Below are positions 20,929 through 29,814 of a DNA stretch of 64,000 bases, piece by piece. Positions within the stretch are counted from its first letter, which is position 1. Every line of letters begins with the position of its first letter. The DNA is from Liolophura sinensis. Taxonomy: Eukaryota > Mollusca > Polyplacophora > Chitonida > Chitonidae. The position numbers and the translations under genes are program-made. The notes beneath the pieces are model-generated. The model was not told the DNA's origin. It worked only from the letters and a program-made list of their open reading frames with translations, and searched no databases. The stretch lies in contig NC_088296.1 of NCBI RefSeq assembly GCF_032854445.1, positions 436,001 to 500,000 on the forward strand, written 5' to 3'.

Positions 20929-23084
20929 CTGTTTGGAAGCAGATATACACATAAGCAGTTATATACCTTAAATGACAGTGCAAAAGCCATAGTCTCAAAT
21001 GTAAGAAGCTTTAAATGCAATTTCCCTAAATTAAGAATCTGCAAGGCTCAAAAGAAATCATGGCCCCGCACATAAACTAGAGCGACATTATACAAGGCGA
21101 ATGTGGGAAGGTCTGCTAGCAAACTGTGGATGATCATGGACCCGCCCATGAACTAGAGCCACATCATACAAGGCGAATGTGGGAAGGTCTGCAGCAAACT
21201 GTGGATCATCATGGCTCCGCCCATAAACTAGAGCCACATTATACAAGGCGAATGTGGGAAGGTCTGCAGCAAACTGTGGGTGATCATGGACCCGCCCATG
21301 AACTAGAGCCACATTATAAAAGGCGAATGTGAGAAGGTCTGTCAGCAAACTGTGGATGATCATGGCTCTGCTCATAAACTAGAGCCACATCATACAAGGC
21401 GAATGTGGGAAGGTCTGTCAGCAAACTGTGGGTGATCATGGACCCGCCCATGAACTAGAGCCACATTTTACAAGGCGAATGTGGGAAGGTCTGTCAGCAA
21501 ACTGTCGATGATCATGGCTCTGCTCATAAACTAGAGCCACATCATACAAGGCGAATGTGGGAAGGTCTGTCAGCAAACTGTGGGTGATCATGGACCCGCC
21601 CATGAACTAGAGCCACATTTTACAAGGCGAATGTGGGAAGGTCTGCCAGCAAACTGTGGATGATCATGGCTCTGCCCATAAAATAGAGCCACATTATACA
21701 AGGCGAATGTGGGAAGGTCTGCCAGCAAACTGTGGATGATCATGGACCCGCGCATAAACGAGAGCAACACTATACAAGGCGAATGTGGGAAGGTCTGCCA
21801 GCAAACTGTGGATGATCATGGCTCCACCTATAAACTAGAGCGACATTATACAAGGCGAACGTGGGAATGTCTGCCAGCAAACTGTGGATGACCTTGGCTT
21901 TGCCCGTTTACCTCCCATCATAATGCTGACCCTGTCGTATAAGTGAAATATTCTTGAGTACGACACCAACCAAGTAAATAAATAAATACAAGCGAAATAT
22001 ATTATCAACTTACATTATAGAACTAAAAGGCGAATAATTCAGTAAATAACTGAATGATACTCAACTTAATTTCCATGCATTCAGGTGAACCGTTACCTTT
22101 TTGTGTCAGTTTGTAGTCACTCTTTTGGAAACATTCCGAGCCACAGCCATTACTCTTACATTCGTATCCATCCATGCACGTGACACCATTCCCACCACAT
22201 AGCAACAGGCAACTTCCTCTAGGCCGAGGTGCCGACCAGACTGCAATGTGATTGGCGGAGAAACGACACATCCGTCACTGGCAGATTCATGTAGAAACTT
22301 TTATATTAAAACATTTTGCTGCAACATGAACTAAAGTCACGTTCATTCCGAGGGAAAGGTTGCACTCGTCCGTCAAATATGTATTGTAGAATAAAAACAG
22401 AAGTCTATTTCATACGATTTGAACATTTCAACTAAAACTGATTAACAGTTGACACCTTTCGATTCCGTCCAAACTGACAAATGGTACAACAAATCGCAGG
22501 GTGTGAACGCGACTTGGTGCAAATCTGATTTCCATTTATGTCCTGTTCATAAAAAGTTAACTAATAAGTTTTCGGACGTACGGAAAAAATGGACCGGCGT
22601 GGAGATAAACATGCGAACTGACAGAACAACGGATGGACGAACAGACAAATGGACCCTATAGAATAACGGACGCTTGTATGGACAAGCAGAGGGATGTACA
22701 AAAAAAACAGGCTAACGAACAGACCTGCGGATAAGGGACAGGGAAACGGAAAAACGTACAAAGAGGTTAACAAACGGATAAGGGACAAACAAACGCATAC
22801 ATTTACAGACAAACATGCAAACGTACAGACTAACGGATGAGGGGAAGACAAACAGGCTAACGTAACATAACAACGGATAAGGGGCAGACAAACAGGCTAA
22901 CGTACAGACCAACGGATAAAGGCAGATAAACGTACAGACAAACTTAAAGACAAACGTACAGAAAATGGACAGGCATGTGGACAGATGAATAAAAGCGCAG
23001 ATTAGCGGATTGGCATACAAAGACATACACAGCAGCTGACTCACCGCAGGCACACACGCCAAGCAATAAACACAGCTTCAACAT
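20819..23084 (-). CDS. Gene B: secreted WAP-like plus antistasin-type protein, probable protease inhibitor
   Basis: Exons 23045-23084, 22097-22240 and 20819-20928 join in frame, both introns in phase 1, to give a predicted 97-residue protein. It has a 13-residue signal peptide (MLKLCLLLGVCAC), a WAP-like module preceded by WSAPRPRG, and a C-terminal antistasin-type module. The cysteine spacing is identical to genes A and C in both domains. Exon 2 is very close to gene C exon 2, so B and C are the younger pair. Intron 1 holds a 'cgtacagacaaac' minisatellite. Intron 2 holds an 11-copy 76 bp array derived from a SINE. Function as an extracellular protease inhibitor is inferred from both domain families. 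Confidence 0.86.
21070..21897 (+). repeat. 76 bp tandem array derived from the SINE body, gene B intron 2
   Basis: Eleven units 76 bp apart (gcgaatgtgggaaggtctgc at 21097, 21173 and so on). About 40 bp of each unit (atgtgggaaggtctgccagc, aaactgtggatgatcatgg) matches the SINE family 1 core acgtgggaaggtctgtcagc...tggtcgtgg. The rest (acccgcccataaactagagc...) is unlike the SINE. The array runs straight into the 3' half of a SINE. Confidence 0.93.
21880..21990 (+). mobile_element. 3' part of SINE family 1, parent of the 76 bp array
   Basis: tttgcccgtttacctcccatc, ataatgctgaccctgtcgta, taagtgaaatattcttgagt, then aaataaataaata. It continues the last array unit in SINE order. Confidence 0.88.
22097..22240 (-). 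CDS. Gene B exon 2 (WAP-like domain)
   Basis: 144 bp exon between the acceptor aatcacattgcag and the donor gtaacg, phase 1-1. It reads WSAPRPRGSC, LLLC, then GGNGVTCMDGYEC and KSNGCGSEC. The SNGCG..C end is typical of WAP domains, but classical cysteines 1 and 6 are missing (Lys replaces Cys6). The residue after the first Cys of the domain is Leu, as at the SLPI domain 2 reactive site. Confidence 0.87.
22600..22990. repeat. Imperfect 'aaacgtacagacaaacgg' minisatellite, gene B intron 1
   Basis: Irregular 16-33 bp units built from cgtacagacaaac, ggataaggg and acaaacag. Closely related arrays lie at 26505-26600 (gene C intron 1) and 27010-27180 (next to the decayed copy), so the array pre-dates the gene duplications. 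Reverse-strand 96-116 residue frames with CLFVC repeats are artefacts. Confidence 0.88.
23045..23084 (-). CDS. Gene B exon 1 (signal peptide)
   Basis: 40 bp, ATG at 23084, donor GTGAGT. It encodes 13 residues plus the first base of a Val codon finished by exon 2. The sequence differs from gene C exon 1 by only a few bases. Confidence 0.85.
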
Positions 23085-23100
23085 CACAGAAGGAACTTTA

Positions 23101-23190
23101 AATTGGGACACACCTTGTTAGACTGAGAGCGCAGGACGCCAGCTCTTTAAGTTAGATAAGGAGGTTAAGTTACTTACACATAATGATAGA
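23101..23190 (-). promoter_or_regulatory. Conserved upstream region of gene B
   Basis: Upstream of the gene B ATG, shared blocks acacaccttgt and cttatctaa (read on the reverse strand as acaaggtgtgt and ttagataag) occur in the same order and spacing as upstream of gene C (26742-26822). They are either a proximal promoter or simply recent duplication. No clear TATA box is recognised. Confidence 0.45.
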
Positions 23191-23199
23191 TAAGAACTG

Positions 23200-23925
23200 T
23201 GAATACGGGAGACCGAACCGGTTAAAACGATACTGAAGTAGAAACACCATTACATGCTTTATATAATGCAGTATCAATAGAATGTAAAGGAAGTCACGAA
23301 CAACCCTGTCCTCGTGCTTTCTTCATTTGTGCAGCGACGTACAAAGTAGTAGTATGTTACTAATGTGACGTTTATTTTACGTGATTTTCATTGGCAAAAA
23401 TTTTCTATCGATAGCCTGGTGTGAAATGTTTCTTAGTCCGACACTAATGCGCCAATCCCCCCCCCTCAACCAAAAAAAAAAAAAACAAACAAACAAACGT
23501 GAGATCCGCCATCTGCCTGAAGATACTGTCGGGGTCAGAGGTCACGTCTGAATCCCAGGAAATATTCAGAATGTACGTTCTGGAAATCCATTCCCCAAAA
23601 TATGGCAGCCCAGAAGCACTTTACCGAAAGCTAAGTAGCTTTGGCTGAAAGTAAACGTTACAACGACAACCACATACACTCACTTCAGCTTCAATGGCTC
23701 GTCGTTGTCATGCTCTACGTAGTAAGGCGACAATACCTGGCAATCAATCAATCAGTCAGAATTTACGTAATTCATTTTTTTTAGTTAAACGTTTTCATTA
23801 CCAGACTGCATCCACGTGGGTGCCAAGAAACGCGAGATAGTTCGAAATTGTACGAGACTGGTTACAAGGTTACTTTGTACTTGGAGATACACGTGTAGTA
23901 ACAACGCCATCATGATAACACACCC
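23200..23925. other. Spacer between genes B and C, no gene seen
   Basis: Includes an A-rich/C-rich tract at 23455-23492. No exon or SINE is recognised. Confidence 0.4.
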
Positions 23926-23927
23926 TT

Positions 23928-24326
23928 TTAAAGCAAATGTGTACAAAACTCAGACAGGATGTGTAGGTACATATTTCCTTTAAAACTTTGCATATGGACA
24001 CTGTAAATTGCATTCACACCTCTGTACTGTAAGCAGTGTAGTTTCTCTTTCAGTGTGTACCAAATTGTATACTCCTTGTTTAAATCACCGCACAAAGCGG
24101 TACACATCTTTACATTAGATAAATTAAAGCCACATGTTTGTAGCTTCCCTTTTTCCGGTTTTCCCACTATAGCTTGCATTTGTATCAGAGCTGCTAAGAA
24201 CTGATCAAAGAATTGTCTTTTTAGCCAGGCCCTATAGGGGGACTTTCGAGTTTGAACTCTTCTATCGATAAAGGTAAAAAAAAAAAAACCTACTGTGTCA
24301 TGTGACTTCTCAAAAATGTTAGGCAA
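23928..24326 (-). other. Unidentified 132-codon open frame ending in an inverted-repeat arm
   Basis: A reverse-strand frame whose first ~35 codons lie in the left arm of a large inverted repeat. The right arm encodes a related stretch on the + strand (TFIDRRVQTRKS versus TFNDKRVRTRNF). Composition is protein-like, but no family is recognised. It is probably a fragment of a mobile-element gene; the start is arbitrary because a poly-A run lies in the frame. Confidence 0.3.
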
Positions 24327-24628
24327 CTATAGCGGGATCACATTTACTATAACACTGGAGTCTGAAAAATATTTCCCAAACAGTTATTTATAAAAGAAAA
24401 AAGATGGCGAAAATTGAGGAGCTGAACGTTTGTGAACTTGAGAAGTTTCTGATAGAAAAATTTGTCTGTCATGTGTGCCTTTAGATCACCGTGAGATAAG
24501 CGATCGGTAATTTAATGTCTGCATAGGTTGCCTAACATTTTCCTCAAGTCATGTGATACATGAGGACTGTTTTTACCTTCAACGACAAAAGAGTTCGAAC
24601 TCGAAACTTCTCTATTCCTGCCTGGTGC
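24222..24628. repeat. Large inverted repeat, ~100 bp arms, ~200 bp spacer
   Basis: The left arm 24222-24327 (ctttcgagtttgaactcttc, ggtaaaaaa, atgtgacttc, atgttaggcaac) matches the reverse complement of 24526-24628 (gttgcctaacat, aagtcatgtga, ggactgtttttacc, aagagttcgaactcg) at roughly 80 percent by eye. The spacer has a short open frame beginning MAKIEELNVCELEKFLIEKF. A foldback element or a head-to-head duplication of an element end is inferred. Confidence 0.75.
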
Positions 24629-24634
24629 TCAAAT

Positions 24635-24636
<2 letters not shown>

Positions 24637-24678
<42 letters not shown>

Positions 24679-24893
24679 TTTTATTGGTGTCTTAAGCCAT
24701 CCTCAAGAATATTTCACTTACGGCGGCCAACATTATGGTGGGAGGAAACCAGACGGAACCCAGTGAAAACCAACATGATGCTGAAGGACGTTAGCTCGTT
24801 TGAACGTAGAGGAAGTCAGTATGAGTTGGTGTTGAGAACACAGGTACCACATTGGTGGGAGCCTACCGCACAATTCATTGTGCCGAGCTAACA
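24637..24893 (-). mobile_element. SINE family 1, inverted, degenerate
   Basis: A long ATTT tail (tatttatttattt run), ttggtgtcttaagccatcct, caagaatatttcacttacgg, attatggtgggaggaaacc, then a diverged body ending near cattgtgccgagctaac. Confidence 0.88.
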
Positions 24894-25490
24894 GGCCAAC
24901 AGGGGCCATGTGGTGCTTTGTTCACTCTGTCGCTGAGATTTGTTGACAAACAGACCAGTTACGTAGTCATCACATATTACCAAGGAAATGTGGCCATTCC
25001 AGCTTGGATTAGCCATTGCATGGGAAAAGACACCCCAATGGTACCCGGTTAATTTTCATCCGTAAACAATTTTGTCGGCTGGTATAATTCCGTTAATTTA
25101 TTTTATTTTGACTTGGTTTAACTTCAACCTGTTTGATATTCCATTCGGAAGTTTCATACGGCACATGGCTACACCCCTCATTTGGACTCCATGCGGTCTT
25201 ATTGCTTCATGTTTTATTTCTACACTGGAACTTAGTGTATGCATATGGCACGTAGACAGGACACAAAGAAACAGCATGATATCTTAGAAGGACACGACGA
25301 TCGATCCTAGCCTTGTCACGTGGGCAGAATTTCTGTGGAATAATAATATACCCTTGTTATAAATAGTACAAGGACATGTGTAGCCTATCTCAAGAAGAAA
25401 AAACGCAGTGTTTTTCTAGACACAAAAATACTCGGCTGCTGTATTCATTTTAAGCTCGCTGATTGGCCCCAATCCTGTCACGTGATCTGA

Positions 25491-25600
25491 CTAGCGTCCC
25501 AGCTCTATCATGTGGTTGTCACAGTGGCACGTGCGGCAGCCATGATGGTCTCGCACAACCCCAAAGGGACATAGGTGGTCACACATCAGGGGCGGGCAAT
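25491..25600 (-). CDS. Gene C exon 3 (antistasin-type domain and stop)
   Basis: 110 bp after the acceptor ttcccccccctgacag, ending in TAG. The core is C-PPLM-C-DHL-C-PFGVVRDHHGC-x2-C-x-C. The residue at the hirustasin P1 position is Asp, as in gene B. About 30 bp of 3' flank (agatcacgtgacagga) is also shared with gene B. Confidence 0.88.
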
Positions 25601-26716
25601 CTGTCAGGGGGGGGAAAGACATAGACATAGGCATGTAAAAGCTCACACGGTTCGTCAAGTTTATTTGTTTATTTGTTTGTTTATTTGACCCTGTTCAACG
25701 CTGTTTTAACCAATATGATGGCGGTCTTTTCTACAGGTGGAGGGAACCTGAGAACCCGGTGTAAACCACCGGCCTTTGAGAAGTTACTTATAAACTTTCC
25801 AACATGTGACGAAGACGTGACGTTATACAAGGCATATTGGTGAAATACACGTCGCCTTCAACGAGCTTTAAGCTACAAAAAAACAGCCACAAGAGCATCG
25901 TCGACCACTTATTCTCACCAAGGCCCTATTTGGAGTCAGAGCTAGGGAAAACTACAAATTCCCTGACCATGGCCATGTTTGAAGCAAAATGGTTCAAAAA
26001 AGTACACGTATTCATTAAGTGCTTGTTTGTCTGAATTAATATTGTCTGATTTGTAAAGCGTCCAGACTTGTACCTTTGTGAGTCAGTTTGTCGTCCTTCA
26101 GCATACATTGTAAACCACAGCCATTGCTCCTACAATCGTATCCTTCCGGGCACCTCACACCATTCCATCCGCATTGTAACGGGCAACTTCCTCTAGGCCG
26201 AGGTGCCGACCAAACTGCAATGCGATTGGTGGAAAAATATCAAAGGTATGGTTTCCATATAGAAAAGTAGAATTGGTAAACGTACGTTATAAACGTTTAA
26301 TTACAACTTTTTGTGGCTGGAGAGGAAAAGGAATTCTCTTTATCTAATGTAATGGACCGATTATACCTCATGCTGACATACATGTCAGTGCGTTATTATA
26401 GGGCATGGAAACTCTGGGTTGATTTAAGGCTTTGAAATTTCGAAAAACGCTCTAGTGCCGTCATTTGGGAAGGGGACGTGCAGAGGAGTATATATAGACT
26501 AGTGGAATGTACACACAAACGTACAGACAAACGTACAGACAAAGGTACAGAGATTCGGACATTCGATTAATCAAAAGGGAGAACGTATAGACGAACTGAT
26601 GGACCAGAAGTCAATTGGACACACGTACAAATAAACGGATGAACGTAAAGACAAATAGACATTGCAAATGACTCACCGAAGGCACACAGACCCAACAACA
26701 AACACAGCTTCAGCAT
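25491..26716 (-). CDS. Gene C: secreted WAP-like plus antistasin-type protein, probable protease inhibitor
   Basis: The most compact of the three paralogues. Exons 26677-26716, 26074-26214 and 25491-25600 join in frame with phase 1 introns, giving a predicted 96-residue protein. It has a 13-residue signal peptide (MLKLCLLLGLCAF), WSAPRPRG, a six-cysteine WAP-like module and a six-cysteine antistasin-type module ending MIELGR-stop. All splice borders are GT/AG. Compared with gene B it has one codon fewer in the linker after the WAP-like module. It is the first of the cluster in the direction of transcription. The secreted inhibitor role is inferred; the partner protease is unknown. Confidence 0.87.
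25662..25805 (-). mobile_element. Dispersed repeat family 3, inverted, gene C intron 2
   Basis: A TTTG/TTTA-rich tail (tttatttgtttatttgttt) then gatggcggtct and aaccaccggcctttgagaag, then ttacttataaactttcc, the reverse complement of blocks at 27680-27770 and 20520-20570. Confidence 0.6.
26074..26214 (-). CDS. Gene C exon 2 (WAP-like domain)
   Basis: 141 bp exon, acceptor aatcgcattgcag, donor gtacaa, phase 1-1. It encodes WSAPRPRGSC, PLQC, GWNGVRCPEGYDC, RSNGCGLQC and a linker with KLTHK. Cysteine spacing matches A and B. Arg replaces classical Cys6, and Pro follows the first domain Cys. Confidence 0.88.
26505..26610. repeat. 'cgtacagacaaac' minisatellite, gene C intron 1
   Basis: A few copies of aaacgtacagacaaa and related units, homologous to the gene B intron 1 array. 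Confidence 0.8.
26677..26716 (-). CDS. Gene C exon 1 (signal peptide)
   Basis: 40 bp from ATG at 26716 to the donor GTGAGT. The open frame extends upstream to 26755, but the internal ATG (MLKLC...) is chosen because it begins the hydrophobic signal and aligns with gene B. Confidence 0.86.
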
Positions 26717-26741
26717 TATGATAGAGACTTTACAGGCCTGT

Positions 26742-26822
26742 GAAATTAAACACACCTTGTCACAATATTAAAGCGCATGAAGCGGAATCTTAGATAAGAA
26801 GGAAAAGTTACACATATAATAA
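26742..26822 (-). promoter_or_regulatory. Conserved upstream region of gene C
   Basis: Carries the acaaggtgtgt and cttatctaa blocks found upstream of gene B. No functional site is proven. Confidence 0.45.
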
Positions 26823-26999
26823 TAAATACGGAAGCCCAAAAGGAATGTAACTAAAAAAGTATGAATATGTGATTTATTTAATGGAATACCGGTAATGTGC
26901 ACCACGTATATAGACCTTGTTGAGAATCTTTAAATAATGTGACATCCTGACTAAAAATTCTCCCTGCGTTATGAAAACCTATCCCAAGAACTAAGCTAC

Positions 27000-27290
27000 G
27001 GACCAACGGTTAGCAATACGGAAAAGTGTACATACAAACAGACATGCGTACAGACAAACAGACAAGCGCGGGGACAAACAGACAAGCGTACAGACAAACA
27101 GACAAGCGCACAGACAAACAAACAAGCGTGCAGACAAACGGGCAAGCGTATAGACAATCAGACGAACGGATGGACCAACAATCAGTTGGATCTACGTACC
27201 AATAAACGAATAAACATACAGAGAAATACACATTGCAACTGACTCACCGAAGACTTTCCTCCGACTTAACCAACCAACCAAAATGCTGAT
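27000..27290 (-). pseudogene. Probable decayed fourth exon 1 / intron 1 segment of the inhibitor cluster
   Basis: The reverse strand reads tcttcggtgagtcagttgca, then atgtgtatttctctgtatg. This aligns with the gene C exon 1 end, donor and start of intron 1 (ccttcggtgagtcatttgca, atgtctatttgtctttacg), followed by the same kind of minisatellite. The signal-peptide codons upstream are not recognisable and no ATG is in frame. No exon 2 or 3 partner is seen, so this is a partial duplication or remnant. Confidence 0.6.
27010..27180. repeat. 'gcgtacagacaaacagacaa' minisatellite beside the decayed copy
   Basis: About eight 16-20 bp units related to the arrays in intron 1 of genes B and C. The 73-residue reverse frame here is an artefact. 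Confidence 0.88.
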
Positions 27291-27600
27291 ATTTGAAATA
27301 ATACTTCCTCATTGACTGTCGAGTCGGGAAAATCACTTTACCGCGAGTTAGCTGATTTAGTTACATTAATGCAAAATATAAGTTGAATTAATTTGGTAAG
27401 GCAGCCTAATACTATTTCTCTCTATGTTTTTCAGTATGCATATATGTAATTTACATTAGAGAGGGATGAATACGCGTAAATGATAACGAGTTTTTTCAAC
27501 CTATTAGTACACAAAGTTTATGTAAAATCGTCTTTAGATTGCACTTGATATATTGCATGCCATCAGGCCTCGCTGATTTAGATAGTTAAAGTGCATACTG
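27291..27600. other. No feature seen
   Basis: AT-rich, non-coding as far as can be read. Confidence 0.4.
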
Positions 27601-27606
27601 TTCAGC

Positions 27607-27785
27607 AGCTTTTAGGCTCTTGACCAAAGAGGTCGCGAGTACGATCCCAGCTGTTGTTACTTCTACTGCGGCTTTAAGTTAGGGAGTTTATCAGTTACCT
27701 AGCGGAGGTCGGTGGTTTACTCAGGACACTCCACTCATAAACTTGACCGATGTCGAACAAGTGAACAAAAAATAATGAAGTGCAG
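27607..27785 (+). mobile_element. Dispersed repeat family 3
   Basis: Contains gaccaaagaggtcgcgagta, then cgatcccagctgttgttac (box-B-like), gggagtttatcagttaccta and gcggaggtcggtggtttact. It shares blocks with 20480-20660 and with the inverse of 25690-25805. A tRNA-derived origin is suggested. Confidence 0.55.
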
Positions 27786-27789
27786 TGAT

Positions 27790-29810
27790 GTTATAATGAA
27801 AATAAGATAACAGAAATGTTATCTAAACACGACCGTTTTTAGATCAAAATGTAACTCGTTAGGACTGACTTAACCTTGGTTAACTGGAAGACTGCTTCGG
27901 ACAACACAGTTAACCTAAATGTAAAATTTAACCTTCATGGTTAGCACACCCCTTAAAGCGCTTGTGCCCCTCTCTACGTTTGCTTTCCATCACTACCACC
28001 GCCAGATGGTAATGGTGTTAAGGTGCCTGGTGGCCTCGGCGTTGTTTAAAACTTCTATACAAAATTTGCCAGTGGTGGCAGTGTTATAAAGCGAATGTTA
28101 CAGAGCGGCGCATGCGCTATAAGGAGTACGTATGGTTAGAGGCCATCACGTAGCTGCACGCTTCTAAACACCCGTGACCATGGGATTTGAGTATGAACAC
28201 TGTTACAACCAGTCTCTGTGTTGTCTTTGATAACAACACAATGCATATCCGCTGGCTACATTGGCTGGTCGACAGATATCCGACAGGATAGAAGTTAATT
28301 AAACCAGTGAGTAACGGGCCTGTTAAGTCAGCGTTAAGCTGGGAACATCTGTGTGAAGAGACAATTGTGGATTCTGTACCTCTCTGAGTGAGGCTAGATA
28401 GAATTGGTACGTTGCTGCTACAGAATATTATATGGCTCGTTACTTCATTAAAAGTATTTCTTTTGGAATACCACAATAAATCCGTTATATGTGGCATAAT
28501 GATTTGTAGCAATAGCATACACCTAATCTATCCCCCATCGCTCAGAAAACATAGTAGGTCTATTCTGTTAATTTAACAAATTACATCTCTAGAGGAGTTT
28601 CCCCCTATCCCCTCAACCCCACCCTCTCTGCTGGCGGTTACATTCGTCTGTATAGATAAACACTTGTACCCGGGGCCTCATTCCATCCCCGGTACATCTT
28701 TTTGTTCTCTTTTTGTTGTGGGCGCGTTACCCGGAGCATTTGCACAGTTCGGGATGTATTTAATTACCGTCATCTATCTGGCCAAGTCTGGTCACGTCAT
28801 ACGTTATCACATAGCCGACAGAATACGATCGGCTAATACCCTTATCACGTTTATCACGTGTCCGTGATCCTAGCGCGCGCCTCAAGGCTGTGGCGCCCTC
28901 TAGTGGAGCTTAATTATGGCAGCCTTCTAGCCTGGATGACGGTATGGATTAGAGTTGTTAACATACATATCAATAACATATAGATTCAGATAAAAGCTGA
29001 CCCTTGTAAAGTACGTCCGGTTCTTTACGAAAAGATGGCTTTGCTAAGAAAACAAAAACGACGTCTGGTGGAGATTTGATAAACTTAATGGTGTTTCCCA
29101 ATGACCTACAGAAGAAGAAAGATACCAATCCAATGAATGTAGGTGCGGTGTTACAAATGACGACTTTGCCATGCGGTTACTCTTTAAATTGTAATAAATC
29201 TGTTGAAAATCTTCATGTGTCTGAAATTTGGTGGCATACATGTATTTTTTTGGTATTTTGTGTATTTTATTACATTACTGTATTCTACACAGCAAAACTT
29301 CCATCTTAACATTTTTCACATTTCTATGTTCATAACTGATCAACTACTTGGCTTTTTTTTAAAGTTTAGTATGAAAGCATAAGTGATTTTATAAAAAACA
29401 TTTGCTTGCCAGGATGTCGTTTTTGACCAAATGTCAACTCAAAACCGCCTTTCAATTGTATTACAATAGTTTCTCAATTATCCAATATATTTATTTACAG
29501 GTCTGCTCTGAGAGTCATTGCTTTGATCCGAACAGAACTGTTGCGACACCTGAATCAACTGACTTTTTAACACTTTCCAGAATTCGGCCACTAATTAACA
29601 CATCTCTGAGCAAATTTATATGTTACTCAGCAGAGAAATTTTTATTTGCGTGATGGGACTGGAACACACCGGTTGGAAATAACGGTTGGTTTTGACAACT
29701 TCCGAGTACCCCCTACAGCAAGACGTGTTTTTTTTTCATCCCACGCCCACACATTGTCTTTTAATGAGGTACAAAAGTACTGTCTTTGGTGGTCAAAACC
29801 TCCAGGGATT
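27790..29810. other. No gene identified
   Basis: About 2 kb with several open frames of 60-133 codons but no convincing splice-bordered exon, SINE or array. A stretch at 28737-28800 reads AQFGMYLITVIYLA, which recalls a transporter helix, but it is too short to call (see rejected items). Confidence 0.35.
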
Positions 29811-29814
29811 TTCC

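Noticed and set aside
22561-23062. Cysteine-rich reverse frames of 96-116 residues
   Set aside because: They arise from the 'cgtacagacaaac' minisatellite in gene B intron 1. Only the first 40 bp from 23084 are accepted as an exon.
28700-28867. AQFGMYLITVIYLA and, at 25090-25120, IIPLIYFILTW as pieces of an SLC1-type glutamate transporter
   Set aside because: The matches are a dozen residues of hydrophobic helix, the order on the + strand is reversed relative to the family, and the following residues do not fit.
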